From Klebsiella aerogenes KCTC 2190 (lineage in GTDB: Bacteria; Pseudomonadota; Gammaproteobacteria; Enterobacterales; Enterobacteriaceae): DNA of 64,000 bases. The DNA lies in assembly GCF_000215745.1 (NCBI RefSeq), contig NC_015663.1, forward strand, positions 2,604,001 through 2,668,000. The letters run 5' to 3'. Under the pieces are notes generated by a model. That model was not told the origin of the DNA. It saw only the letters and a list, made by a program, of their open reading frames with translations, and made no database searches. The translations under genes and the position numbers were made by a program. Of the stretch, positions 1-9,021 are shown one piece after another (the stretch's first letter is position 1; every line of letters begins with the position of its first letter).

Positions 1-368
1 TGGTTGATCGGGACGATTTTTTCGTCGTTGGTCAGGATTTCGATACCTACGCCTTTCGCGTTATCAACGGACAGCAGGTTCGGGTTACCAGCAACGGTCG
101 CACCGTCGAAGCGCAGGGAGTAATCACCGGCTTCACATTTTTCCAGGTTGATGGTGAACGCTTTAGAAGCGGTAACATCGCCAACAGCGTTGAACGCGGT
201 AGTCGGGTATTTACCGATGAAAACGTCTTTGTTCTGGTCGGTAGAAGTCACAGTACAGGTTGACTGGATGATTTCACCGGTGAAGTTGACCTTGCCGTTA
301 ACTGCGTAAGCACTGGTGGCGGACGCGGACAGGATCAGTGCTACAACAGGCAGTAATTTCTTATTCAT
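1..368 (-). CDS. Fimbrial major-subunit-like protein (partial)
   Basis: The gene starts at 368 and runs off the left edge, so only about 122 N-terminal residues are visible. They show a Sec signal peptide (MNKKLLPVVALILSASATSAYA, cleaved near residue 22), then a FimA-like start (VNGKVNFTGEIIQSTCTV) and a second cysteine about 40 residues later in LEKCEAG. This spacing fits the single disulfide of chaperone-usher pilin subunits. Such subunits polymerise on the cell surface by donor-strand exchange. The chaperone and usher would lie beyond the left edge. Which fimbrial type it belongs to cannot be told from this fragment. Confidence 0.85.
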   Translation of the reverse strand, partial: MNKKLLPVVALILSASATSAYAVNGKVNFTGEIIQSTCTVTSTDQNKDVFIGKYPTTAFNAVGDVTASKAFTINLEKCEAGDYSLRFDGATVAGNPNLLSVDNAKGVGIEILTNDEKIVPIN

Positions 369-825
369 TTTAACTCCATGTACTTAAGGGGATAACCATA
401 GTGGTAATCAAACACGGCAAGCGAATACCGTGCAGATGGGTATCCAGATAACCTATGTTGGCGTGTTGATCGCGATGAAATATACAGCAACAGTTTTCGC
501 GTTTTGATTGCTTCGGTGACTTAATTACAGAGAATTAATAGACATAAACGATGCACTTGATCGGACTTATCTGATATTGGCAACCATAATAATTTTATGG
601 TCAGCGGGTGGCTGGAGAGGATGTCATGGGGACGGGTAATTAATTAAAATGTTGTTTTTAAAGTTTTTTATTGTTTTTGTTTATCAGGGGGAAAACGTTT
701 CTGCGCAGGCAAGGGCAAATTAAAAACGCTGCATAATCCAGCGCTATGCATAATGTGTAAGCGTTATTTCCAAATGTTTCCTATTTCCTTCGGGAGCTCT
801 TCTGATGGCGCATTACTCCGCCGAA
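369..825. other. Intergenic region upstream of the fimbrial gene
   Basis: About 450 bp, AT-rich close to the fimbrial start and containing its leader and presumably its promoter. I found no gene, and no pair of inverted repeats that would suggest a fim-type invertible promoter. The short frame that can be opened near 753 overlaps the ampR 3' end and has no coding features. Confidence 0.5.
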
Positions 826-1704
826 TTAACCCCCTTTTAAGGCCTCCGCCAGCCAGCGGGAAAAATGCAACATTGCCGGCGTTTCCGGACGCGATTGCAA
901 ACGTGTCAGCCAGTAGTTGCCGAGATCGATATGAATCTTAAACGGCTGCACAATGCGTTTTTCTTCCAGCAGATGGCTGAACATTTTTACCGGGGCAATA
1001 GCCACGCCTAAGCCTGCCTGCGCCGCTTCCAGCATGGTCACGGATGAGTCGAAGACAATAACCCGATGGGTTGGCGAAGGCGGCAATTCTCCCGCTGCCT
1101 GCATCCACGCCGACCATTCGTCTCGGCGATAAGAACGCAGCAGCGTGAACTGCAAAATATCCTTCGGTGTATTTAGCCGGGCAGCTAACGACGGGGCGCA
1201 CAGAGCGGAGAGTGGGGCGGCGCACAGATACTGCGCGGCGGTATCATGCCAGGCGCCGCCGCCAAAGCGAATCACATAATCCAGCCCCTCGGCGGCGGGG
1301 TCGACGCGATTATTATGGGTGGATATCTGCAAATCGATATGCGGACACTCGCGCCAGAAGGCTGGCAGCAGCGGGAACAGCACACCCGTGGCGAAAGTGC
1401 CGACTACGCCGATCTTGAGCTTCTCCTGCGCCTGGTGACCGGTGAAACGGTCTAGCATCCCGGCAATCCTTTCAAACGACTCATTGAGTACCGGTAACAG
1501 GCCTTCTCCTTCGGTGGTGAGCTTGAGGCCGCGCGACACGCGAACGAACAGCTGACAGTTAAGATGTTCCTCCAGCGTCTTCACATGCTGGCTGATGGCG
1601 GAGTGGGTGACGTTGAGCTCAATCGCCGCGCGGGTAAAACTGAGATGCCGGGCGGCCGCTTCAAAGGCCCGTAGTGAATTGAGAGGAAGATAGCTGCGTG
1701 TCAT
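826..1704 (-). CDS. ampR: LysR-family regulator of ampC, AmpR
   Basis: AmpR, 292 aa, the usual family length. It represses ampC when bound to UDP-MurNAc-pentapeptide and activates it when bound to anhydro-muropeptides released during beta-lactam damage. The N-terminal winged helix-turn-helix (residues 1-60, LNSLRAFEAAARHLSFTRAA) is followed by a periplasmic-binding-protein-like effector domain. Gly102 and Asp135, positions where substitutions are known to cause constitutive AmpC derepression in Enterobacter-type AmpR, are both wild type here, so inducible rather than derepressed expression is predicted. It is transcribed divergently from ampC across a shared operator. Confidence 0.95.
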   Translation of the reverse strand: MTRSYLPLNSLRAFEAAARHLSFTRAAIELNVTHSAISQHVKTLEEHLNCQLFVRVSRGLKLTTEGEGLLPVLNESFERIAGMLDRFTGHQAQEKLKIGVVGTFATGVLFPLLPAFWRECPHIDLQISTHNNRVDPAAEGLDYVIRFGGGAWHDTAAQYLCAAPLSALCAPSLAARLNTPKDILQFTLLRSYRRDEWSAWMQAAGELPPSPTHRVIVFDSSVTMLEAAQAGLGVAIAPVKMFSHLLEEKRIVQPFKIHIDLGNYWLTRLQSRPETPAMLHFSRWLAEALKGG

Positions 1705-1729
1705 AACATTATCCGTTAGAAAAATTAAA

Positions 1730-1767
1730 GCCTGCTGCTAAATTTAACAGTTTGTCAGCGCAGTGCA
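1730..1767. promoter_or_regulatory. AmpR operator and ampC -35 element
   Basis: The divergent ampR-ampC spacer contains CTGCTGCTAAATTT followed by AACAGTTTGTCA, closely matching the AmpR-binding sequence of Enterobacter and Citrobacter ampC. Its end overlaps a -35 hexamer TTGTCA (1752-1757). A weak -10 candidate GACACT lies 17 bp further on (1775-1780). A poor -10 suits an activator-dependent promoter with low basal activity. Confidence 0.8.
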
Positions 1768-1792
1768 AAACACCGACACTGAGCGCGTCTGA

Positions 1793-2992
<1,200 letters not shown>

Positions 2993-3042
2993 GGATGTTT
3001 GTGCTGCGCTTAGCGGGGCCAAGGTGGCGCTAACTGAGGAAA

Positions 3043-3234
3043 ACCCCGGTGGCGCTTACGCTTACCGGGGCTACGGGTTGGCACTAGCTGGGAAAACCCC
3101 GGTCGTGCTTACGCTTACCGGGGCTACGGGTTGGCACTAGCTGGGAAAACCCCGGTCGCGCTTACGCTTACCGGGGCTACAGGTTGGCACTAACCGGTAG
3201 CCCGGATAAGGCGCAGCGCGCCGCTATCCGGGAC
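3043..3234. repeat. Three 53-bp tandem REP units plus one variant REP
   Basis: Directly downstream of ampC, a unit beginning ACCCCGGT..GCTTACGC and including CTTACCGGGGCTAC repeats three times with an exact 53-bp period (CCCC at 3044, 3097 and 3150). It is followed by a second REP type, GTAGCCCGGATAAGG to CTATCCGGG (about 3198-3232). On the minus strand the first type reads GTAGCCCCGGTAAGCG. That is the same head as the REPs around the RAYT gene near 40 kb, including the 5' GTAG tetranucleotide. It probably acts as an mRNA-stabilising or gyrase-binding BIME. Confidence 0.85.
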
Positions 3235-3257
3235 AGGGCCACTTTATTTTCAAACAA

Positions 3258-3608
3258 CTAACGATACAGCCATCTCCCAGCCTGTGCTGACGCAATGAGC
3301 ATCGCGAGTGTTAACGGCTCCGGTTTGCGCGGAAAAATGCGTTTGGATTTCGGTAATAGGAAATTAGGGAGGAAACCCTGTTCGGGAGGCCAATAATTAA
3401 ATAAATCAAATGCATCTTGCTTTACATTAAACTGACGGAAATACGATTGCATGATGTCATCGCCACTTTCTCTGGCCCAGGGATAATCGCCCATATTGAG
3501 TGATAAATCCGCATTCACCTGCTGCTTTTTGCCGGTAAGTGTCGGCTTGTTCCATTGTGTTTCATACCATGCCAGAACGGCTGCTGCGATATTGTCTTGA
3601 TCTACCGT
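3258..3608 (-). pseudogene. Degenerate DUF1493-like gene (start codon lost)
   Basis: The frame is open for 116 codons from an ACG at 3608-3606 to the stop at 3258. It resembles the intact gene at 4801-5127 in layout: a conserved FDLFNYWPPE / FKIETYYPDQ segment and an identical C-terminal AGRWLY. In the intact pair the start ATG overlaps the upstream stop (TTATGGTAA). Here the same junction reads TTACGGTAG, so the start seems to have mutated from ATG to ACG. An internal GTG at 3518 could still give an 86-aa product, missing the first third. I infer a decaying paralogue. DUF1493 proteins have no established biochemical function that I can cite. Confidence 0.6.
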
Positions 3609-3727
3609 AATTTATCGTCACCTCTGGCAATGGCGTTGTATCTAGTGGTTGCTTTTATTGATACATAAATTACAACCCCTGTCAGGTAAATAATCCCGAG
3701 GATGGGTATCGATAAAAATTTCTTTTC
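3602..3727 (-). pseudogene. C-terminal remnant of the membrane protein partner gene
   Basis: A 41-codon open segment ending RYNAIARGDDKLR matches the C-terminus of the intact neighbour at 5121-5618 (DYNAIARGNDKLW), with a hydrophobic stretch (IPILGIIYLTGVVIYV) before it. An in-frame stop at about 3728 closes it upstream and nothing resembling the rest of the gene remains. It overlaps the lost start of the degenerate DUF1493-like gene exactly as the intact pair overlap. This is therefore a truncated second copy of the same two-gene module. Confidence 0.6.
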
Positions 3728-3861
3728 TCATCTATTTTTATTTGTTCAGCTAATATTCCCTGGTGAAGTTAGCACATGATGATTTAAAGCGAACTGCTAC
3801 TTGCGAATAGACGCAATCTGCTGAAAACTATCAGCGAGATGGTGAACCACAGGGAACGGCA

Positions 3862-4488
3862 ATGGCTGGACGTATTGACTATCAGATTGAAAAATTTCAG
3901 TTCATCGAGCGCAACGAATCCCCACGTATTACCCGCCAGTGGGCGGAAGTTATTGCTGAATGTCAGCAGGAAAAGGCGAACAGTGAAACGCGTTTGCGTA
4001 CTGCATTGCTGAATGTCGACTACGCCACCAGCTTCGAACTGCCGTTTCGTTTATTGCTTATTCGCGCCCCGCAGCTGGTGGATCGCTTACGCCATGCGCT
4101 GGCGCTGAATCAAAAGAACGTGGTGATTAATGGTAAGAAGCGCGGCTGCGTTTACAGCCTGAAAGCCGATCTCAGCGCCGTTCCGGATGAGTTTCGTTAT
4201 CGCTTTGTGAGCCGGATTATTCGCAGCGGGCCGGATGCGGTTTCCGCCGCGCCCTATCAGCAGCTGGCAAAAGAGATAAAGGCGCCGCGCGAGCGGTTAC
4301 GTTTGGCGCTGGAAAGTGGCCTGCAGGTCAATGCGCTGGATGGGCTGTTCTGGTTTGGTATCCAGCGTATCGCCGCGGATATTTCGGCGCTGCGTTCTGC
4401 GGGAATGGCGATTACGACTGCGGAAGTGGAGGTGGCGGATAGCCTGACCAGAACGACGCGAATGATAGCGGCGTATCAGGTGGGGTGA
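3862..4488 (+). CDS. Unknown protein, possible winged-helix C-terminus
   Basis: A 208-aa protein with no homologue I can name. The start ATG has AGGGA eight bases upstream. The first 130 residues are charged and mostly helical by composition. Residues about 155-205 (RLRLALESG.. GIQRIAADISALRSAG .. RTTRMIAAYQV) look like the small winged-helix domains found in plasmid and phage proteins (HTH_39 type), but this rests on pattern recall only. It lies between two copies of the DUF1493-like module and is followed at once by an IS3 remnant, so it probably arrived with a mobile element. No integrase motif is present. Confidence 0.55.
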   Translation: MAGRIDYQIEKFQFIERNESPRITRQWAEVIAECQQEKANSETRLRTALLNVDYATSFELPFRLLLIRAPQLVDRLRHALALNQKNVVINGKKRGCVYSLKADLSAVPDEFRYRFVSRIIRSGPDAVSAAPYQQLAKEIKAPRERLRLALESGLQVNALDGLFWFGIQRIAADISALRSAGMAITTAEVEVADSLTRTTRMIAAYQVG

Positions 4489-4515
4489 TCTTACCCACGT
4501 AATATGGACACGGTG

Positions 4516-4650
4516 CTAAGCGAGCTTCTGATTTTCAAATTGTTCCGGGCTAAGTCCGCCACAGGCACTGTGACGACGCCACCGATTGTAATCGCACTCG
4601 ATATAATTGAACACCATCGTTCGCATCATTTCCCGACTGATAAAGCGCTC
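4516..4650 (-). pseudogene. IS3-family transposase OrfB C-terminal remnant
   Basis: Read on the minus strand, this gives [20 protein letters not shown], then [20 protein letters not shown] and KLA before a stop. This is the characteristic C-terminus of IS3-group DDE transposases (..GLSP..FE.). Only about 45 codons survive. The upstream part is cut off abruptly at about 4650, where unrelated recombinase sequence begins on the other strand. The catalytic DDE residues are absent, so it is inactive. The segment 4489-4515 probably includes the former IS end. Confidence 0.75.
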
Positions 4651-4833
4651 GGCGAAGATCTGGAGGTCATTAGTAAGATGTTGGGGCATCGCTCCACCGA
4701 ACACACACGCGCCTACTTGGGGATCACACAGGCCAAAGTAGACGCACTACGAACGAAGTATTCAACGGGCATTAAGAGAGGGACACGCGCTTGGGCATTC
4801 TTATTCGTACAACCATCTTCCGGCTTTAGCTGA
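4651..4833 (+). pseudogene. Tyrosine recombinase C-terminal fragment
   Basis: On the plus strand the frame reads [20 protein letters not shown] followed by [12 protein letters not shown]. It carries the GH..(S)xxxTxxYL signature of tyrosine recombinases, with the nucleophilic tyrosine in TRAYLGI. The R-HxR half of the active site is missing because the gene is cut at about 4650 by the IS3 remnant. The true end of the recombinase reading is probably near KYSTG, and the tail to 4833 may be read-through. It is likely the leftover of the element integrase that used the tRNA-Thr site. Confidence 0.65.
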
Positions 4834-5127
4834 TTCGATCAGCATACCAACATTGAAATCTGGTACAGGAACAGGCTCTGTTTTCTTAAATGGATTCCAT
4901 GAAACAGGCTGATCAGGATAGTAAGTTTCTATTTTAAAGTTTCCCCGTTCAACCTTGAACGCATCGAAAAACTTATCCATTAACTCACCAGCTTCAAGCT
5001 CATCAAGACTCAAATCAGTATCAAGATCCGTTTCAGGTGTTAGCTCTACTTTCTTGAACTTGAATAGGTACGTGCCAGCGTAAGGCCGTACAAGTTCATA
5101 AACGCGCTGCTCAACATTGTTTACCAT
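4801..5127 (-). CDS. DUF1493-like protein
   Basis: A 108-aa acidic protein (TPETDLDTDLSLDELEAGEL, then FFDAFKVERGNF and YYPDQPVSWNPF, ending AGRWLYE). This layout matches the DUF1493 family of small cytoplasmic enterobacterial proteins. Its ATG overlaps the stop of the upstream gene (TTATGGTAA), which implies translational coupling. It is the intact counterpart of the degenerate copy at 3258-3608. I know of no proven function. A role as a small partner or immunity-type protein for the upstream gene is speculation. Confidence 0.7.
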   Translation of the reverse strand: MVNNVEQRVYELVRPYAGTYLFKFKKVELTPETDLDTDLSLDELEAGELMDKFFDAFKVERGNFKIETYYPDQPVSWNPFKKTEPVPVPDFNVGMLIESAKAGRWLYE

Positions 5128-5618
5128 AACTTATCGTTACCCCGCGCTATAGCGTTGTAGTCTCGGATAGTGCGATAGGTGATTTGAGAGATATCAGAAG
5201 CTAAGATAACCCACCCCACGACAGGAATAGCCCTGCCCGTAAATGTTCCAATGTTAGCTACCGCCCTGATTCTGATTGTAGAAGGTGGATAACCACCAAT
5301 AACGGAAGGTAGTTTGATACCGAAAGGGAACTGCGCTTTTTTGAACACTTTTCGCGAGGCTTTAGACGCATATGATGTTCCCTTTTCAGCACCGTTTGGT
5401 TTTGCCCTTGTAGGGAGAGTATTACGCCCAGATACAATGGCAACTACAGCACCGAAATCAACAAGACCTAAACCAAGTTGATCAACAACATTTTCACAGA
5501 AGACCATGAAAAATAGCTCGGAGGCGGTGAGGTTTGAACGCCCCGCATAGAAGTATGTTCCGTTAAGTTCCTCGACTGTATCCACGTCCAAATCCTTTTG
5601 ACTCTGAATGTATTGCAA
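5121..5618 (-). CDS. Unknown membrane-associated protein, upstream partner of the DUF1493-like gene
   Basis: Up to 165 aa from a TTG at 5618, immediately preceded by an in-frame TGA, so this may be the 3' part of a longer gene that has lost its start. Visible features are FYAGRSNLTASELFFMVFCE, a central GRNTLPTRAKPNGAEKGTSY block, KLPSVIGGYPPSTI, and a hydrophobic AIPVVGWVILASDI segment near residues 130-145. I recall similar sequences beside type VI secretion accessory genes in enterobacteria but cannot verify it. It is translationally coupled to the DUF1493-like gene and duplicated as a remnant at 3602-3727. Confidence 0.5.
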   Translation of the reverse strand: MQYIQSQKDLDVDTVEELNGTYFYAGRSNLTASELFFMVFCENVVDQLGLGLVDFGAVVAIVSGRNTLPTRAKPNGAEKGTSYASKASRKVFKKAQFPFGIKLPSVIGGYPPSTIRIRAVANIGTFTGRAIPVVGWVILASDISQITYRTIRDYNAIARGNDKLW

Positions 5619-5642
5619 TCATAACGGCTGCTTTTCATACAG

Positions 5643-5793
5643 TCACCTCTAAAACATGTTGTTAGCCGCTCGTGCCAGCTTGATTTCCTCTCGCTTTCAA
5701 GCCAGGCTTTCCCCTCTGGTGCTGCCCGGAATTTACGAGCGTGAATCTTACGGTTGTTGCGCTTCGTAGCTGCTTTTTGGTTAGCTTTTGACA
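5643..5793 (-). CDS. Small basic protein of unknown function
   Basis: ATG at 5793 has a strong ribosome site (CGGAGGAGATATC). The product starts MSKANQKAATKRNNRKIHAR and is rich in lysine and arginine. The frame stays open to 5468, overlapping the next gene in another frame. That extension (from a second ATG at about 5643 with GAGGTGA upstream) looks non-coding, so I mark only the convincing part, and the end given is not a stop codon. It probably belongs to the integrated element. An old frameshift joining it or MKSSRYD to the downstream 165-aa gene is possible. Confidence 0.35.
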
Positions 5794-5829
5794 TGATATC
5801 TCCTCCGCTGAATCTGCCAGCGCGCAACG

Positions 5830-6337
5830 TACAGCAGAGAGACAGTACAACGAAAGTTACAATGGTGCAGATAATAGATGACCATTACGTGCCGTGTTGG
5901 GCACATAAGAAAAGGCGGCGCGTAGCGTTTCCGCAGGTTGAATCCCTTCGCAGGGAGGATAAAGCCTTAGCATGTTCTCTTATCAGGTGATCGTTATACT
6001 CCGGTGATCGAAACCGTGGCAGAGCCGGATTCTTTCCCGATCCGGTTAGTCTTCCCAACATTACGCCTGTTTATTCTCTGCAACGTCATCTCGACGTGTT
6101 GCATCCTTGAGCGCCGCACGAAGCGTGGAACTTTGCTAAGGGTTTTGGTATGAGGATTAGAGACGCTGGCGACGTCTTCTGGCTTCAAAGTGAATCTGTA
6201 CAGGGTTGAGCCTGGTGACTACCTGCCCATATGTTGTACGATACCAAAGCCAGTACAACACACAGGCGTTTGGATGTGATTTTAGAAGATACAATTTCTT
6301 GGGTATTTTAACCTAAGTCATTGAATTTCTTAGAGAG
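5830..6337. other. Gene-free remnant adjoining tRNA-Thr
   Basis: About 500 bp between the last scar gene and the tRNA 3' end, where an integrase gene would be expected in an intact tRNA-integrated island. I see no convincing coding frame; the minus-strand frame at 5994-6188 has no ribosome site or recognisable motif. Right after the tRNA (minus strand) an imperfect hairpin CTAAG..CTTAG occurs. The stretch is best explained as the decayed end of an element. Confidence 0.5.
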
Positions 6338-6410
6338 TGCCGATAATAGGAGTCGAACCTACGACCTTCGCATTACGAATGCGCTGCTCTACCAACTGAG
6401 CTATATCGGC
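6338..6410 (-). tRNA. thrW: tRNA-Thr (anticodon CGU)
   Basis: The minus strand folds as a cloverleaf: acceptor GCCGATA/TATCGGC, D-arm GCTCAGTTGGTAGAGC, anticodon arm CGCATTCGTAATGCG with CGT, and T-arm GTAGGTTCGACTCCTAT, with discriminator A at 6338. It matches E. coli thrW, which also sits downstream of proA. The CCA end is not encoded: the sequence continues CTCTCTAAG. Enterobacterial tRNA genes normally encode CCA, so the 3' flank was probably replaced by an integrated element. thrW is a known integration target for phages and islands. Confidence 0.95.
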
Positions 6411-6459
6411 CCTGAAAGGACGCGTTCACCAACGTGAAGCACGGGGTAGAAGGTTAAAA

Positions 6460-6522
6460 CTAAGTGGGTGATGCGTCAATGCCCTTTCGAATCAAACGGC
6501 TACTTTTGCATCACCCGCTTAG
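6460..6522 (-). terminator. Long stem-loop after proA
   Basis: CTAAGTGGGTGATGC (6460-6474) and GCATCACCCGCTTAG (6508-6522) form 15-bp arms with one mismatch, separated by 33 bp. On the proA sense strand the right arm is followed by TTTTAA, so it can end proBA transcription before thrW. The loop is large for a simple terminator. Confidence 0.5.
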
Positions 6523-6524
6523 CG

Positions 6525-7778
6525 TTAAGCACGAATGGTATCGTCGCCGAAACCAATCCACTTATAGGTAGTCAGCGCTTCCAGCCCCATCGGCCCGCGG
6601 GCGTGCAGCTTCTGGGTGCTGACCGCCACCTCCGCGCCGAGGCCGAACTGGCCGCCGTCGGTGAAGCGAGTAGAAGCGTTAACGTATACCGCCGACGAAT
6701 CCACTTCATTAATAAAGCGATTCGCATGGCGCAGGGTACGCGTCAGAATAGCATCGGAATGCTGGGTGCCGTGCGCGCGAATATGGGCAATCGCCTCATC
6801 GAGGTCGGCGACAACTTTGACGTTCAGATCCAGCGACAAATACTCATCGTCGTACTGCTCCGCTTTCACCGGCTCCACCTTCGCCGGACCGTTCTGCAGA
6901 AGGGGCAGGGCGGCCGGGTCGGCGTGCAGCGTCACGCCGCTCTCCGCCATCTGTTTGCTCAGCGCAGGCAGGAAGGTATCGGCGATATTACGGTGTACCA
7001 GCAGCGTCTCGGCGGTATTGCAGGTGCTCGGGCGTTGGGTCTTGGCGTTAACGATGATCTTCAACGCCGGTGCGATCTCTGCCGAATCGTCGACGAAAAT
7101 ATGACACACGCCGATACCGCCGGTGATCACCGGGATCGTGGATTGTTCGCGGCACAGCTTATGCAGGCCTGCGCCGCCGCGCGGGATCAGCATATCGATG
7201 TATTTATCCATCTTCAGCATTTCGCCGACCAGCGCGCGATCCGGGCTCTCGATTGCCTGCACCGCGGCAGCCGGCAGGCCGCACTCCTGCAGCGCCTGCT
7301 GAATCACTTTCACCGTCGCGGCGTTGGTGCGCCAGGTCTCTTTACCGCCGCGCAGAATAGCCGCGTTGCCGGTCTTCAGGCACAGAGAGGCGACATCGAC
7401 GGTCACGTTCGGCCGCGCTTCATAAATCACGCCGATCACTCCCAGCGGTACGCGGCGACGTTCGATACGCAGGCCGCTATCCAGCAGACCACCGTCAATC
7501 ACCTGGCCGACCGGATCCGCCAGGCTACACACCTGACGCACGTCATCGGCGATGCTGCGCAGGCGCGCCGGCGTCAGCGCCAGGCGATCGAGCATCGCGT
7601 CGCTCAGGCCATTGGCGCGGGCGTCGCTGAGATCTTCGGCGTTGGCGCGCAGGATCTCTTCGGTCTGCGCTTCCAGATAATCAGCAATCTTGTTGAGAAC
7701 CTGATTTTTCTCGCGGCTGGAAAGCAGCGCGAGTTGGTAAGAGGCCGCTTTGGCCGCAATGCCCATTTGTTCCAGCAT
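6525..7778 (-). CDS. proA: Gamma-glutamyl phosphate reductase
   Basis: ProA, 417 aa, the same length as in E. coli. It reduces gamma-glutamyl phosphate with NADPH to glutamate semialdehyde, the second step of proline synthesis in the cytoplasm. It belongs to the aldehyde dehydrogenase superfamily: the active-site cysteine lies in [13 protein letters not shown] near residue 255 and the nucleotide-binding segment is around [15 protein letters not shown]. It starts 10 bp after proB ends, forming the proBA operon, and is followed by tRNA-Thr as in E. coli, but the block is inverted relative to the downstream phoB-side genes. Confidence 0.98.
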   Translation of the reverse strand: MLEQMGIAAKAASYQLALLSSREKNQVLNKIADYLEAQTEEILRANAEDLSDARANGLSDAMLDRLALTPARLRSIADDVRQVCSLADPVGQVIDGGLLDSGLRIERRRVPLGVIGVIYEARPNVTVDVASLCLKTGNAAILRGGKETWRTNAATVKVIQQALQECGLPAAAVQAIESPDRALVGEMLKMDKYIDMLIPRGGAGLHKLCREQSTIPVITGGIGVCHIFVDDSAEIAPALKIIVNAKTQRPSTCNTAETLLVHRNIADTFLPALSKQMAESGVTLHADPAALPLLQNGPAKVEPVKAEQYDDEYLSLDLNVKVVADLDEAIAHIRAHGTQHSDAILTRTLRHANRFINEVDSSAVYVNASTRFTDGGQFGLGAEVAVSTQKLHARGPMGLEALTTYKWIGFGDDTIRA

Positions 7779-7788
7779 TTTCAGCTCC

Positions 7789-8892
7789 TTAACGGGTAAT
7801 CATATCGTCGCGATGGACGGCCACCGGGCCGTATTCATAGCCGAGGATGGCATCGATTTGCTGCGAGTGCTGCCCGGCGATCAGGCGCAGGGCGTCGCTG
7901 TTATAGCGGCTTACGCCGTGAGCGATATCGCGCCCTTCGCTACTGCGGATTCGGATAACTTCGCCGCGGGAGAAATTCCCGCTGACGGTTTTGATGCCTT
8001 TTGGCAGCAATGAGCTTCCTCTTTCCAGAATAGCCTGGGTCGCCCCGGCATCGACGGTGATTTCACCGGCCGGCGGCGCGCCGAAGATCCAGCGTTTGCG
8101 GTTCTCCAGCGGTGATTCCTGAGCGTGGAAACAGGTGCCCACCGGCAGGCCTTCCATCGCGTGGCCGATAACGTCCGGGCGGTTGCCGGCGGCGATAATG
8201 GTATCGATGCCCGCGCGACAGGCGACGTCCGCAGCCTGCAGTTTGGTGCCCATGCCGCCTGTGCCGAGGCCGGAAACGCTATCGCCTGCGATGGCGCGCA
8301 GCGCGTCATCGATGCCGTAGACATCTTTAATAAGCTCGGCCTGCGGATTGCTGCGCGGGTCGGCGGTAAAGAGTCCCGGCTGATCGGTCAACAGCAGCAG
8401 TTTATCGGCGCCGGCGAGAATGGCCGCCAGGGCGGAAAGATTATCGTTGTCGCCGACTTTGATTTCAGCGGTGGCGACGGCGTCATTTTCATTAATGACC
8501 GGCACAATATTGTTATCCAGCAGCGCGCGCAGGGTATCGCGGGCGTTGAGGAACCGCTCGCGATCTTCCATATCGGCACGGGTCAGCAGCATCTGGCCGA
8601 CATGAATGCCGTAAATAGAGAAAAGCTGTTCCCACAGTTGGATAAGACGGCTTTGGCCGACTGCCGCCAACAGCTGTTTTGAGGCAATGGTGGCGGGCAG
8701 TTCAGGGTAGCCGAGGTGTTCACGTCCGGCGGCGATGGCCCCGGAAGTCACAATCACAATGCGGTGCCCCATGGCATGCAGCTGCGCGCACTGGCGCACT
8801 AACTCAACGATATGGGCGCGGTTCAGGCGTCGGGATCCGCCCGTTAAAACACTGGTGCCCAGTTTTACCACCAGCGTCTGGCTATCACTCAT
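7789..8892 (-). CDS. proB: Glutamate 5-kinase
   Basis: ProB, 367 aa. It phosphorylates glutamate to gamma-glutamyl phosphate, the committed and proline-inhibited step of proline synthesis. The amino-acid kinase domain spans residues 1-260 ([12 protein letters not shown] phosphate loop, [21 protein letters not shown]). A C-terminal PUA domain covers about 275-355. It is the first gene of proBA and is transcribed divergently from phoE across 289 bp that also contain two Pho boxes. No truncation or unusual codon use is visible. Confidence 0.98.
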   Translation of the reverse strand: MSDSQTLVVKLGTSVLTGGSRRLNRAHIVELVRQCAQLHAMGHRIVIVTSGAIAAGREHLGYPELPATIASKQLLAAVGQSRLIQLWEQLFSIYGIHVGQMLLTRADMEDRERFLNARDTLRALLDNNIVPVINENDAVATAEIKVGDNDNLSALAAILAGADKLLLLTDQPGLFTADPRSNPQAELIKDVYGIDDALRAIAGDSVSGLGTGGMGTKLQAADVACRAGIDTIIAAGNRPDVIGHAMEGLPVGTCFHAQESPLENRKRWIFGAPPAGEITVDAGATQAILERGSSLLPKGIKTVSGNFSRGEVIRIRSSEGRDIAHGVSRYNSDALRLIAGQHSQQIDAILGYEYGPVAVHRDDMITR

Positions 8893-9021
8893 GATTTTCT
8901 GCCGTTCAAAAGGAATATCGAGATCGAGCTGATGTTGTAACAGGAGTCAGGCCGCTTGCCAACTGCTGGCGTATTGGTCAAGCCATTTTATTGCGCGGAT
9001 CGGGCATTCTGCGCAGGCAAG

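Noticed and set aside
369..825. Invertible fim-type promoter switch upstream of the fimbrial gene
   Set aside because: No pair of inverted repeats of suitable length and no adjacent FimB/FimE-type recombinase in the window.
753..941. Short plus-strand frame downstream of the fimbrial promoter region
   Set aside because: It overlaps the end of ampR on the other strand, has no ribosome site and no recognisable features.
3862..4488. Integrase or transposase identity for the 208-aa protein
   Set aside because: No RHRY, DDE or HUH motif can be found; only a possible winged helix at the C-terminus.
5994..6188. 64-residue minus-strand frame next to tRNA-Thr
   Set aside because: No ribosome site or motif; lies in decayed element DNA. 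An integrase would be expected here but is not present.
6468..7799. A long (443-residue) plus-strand frame opposite proA
   Set aside because: It is the antisense of a certain gene in GC-rich DNA; the composition (His, Arg, Gln rich) is typical of such shadows.
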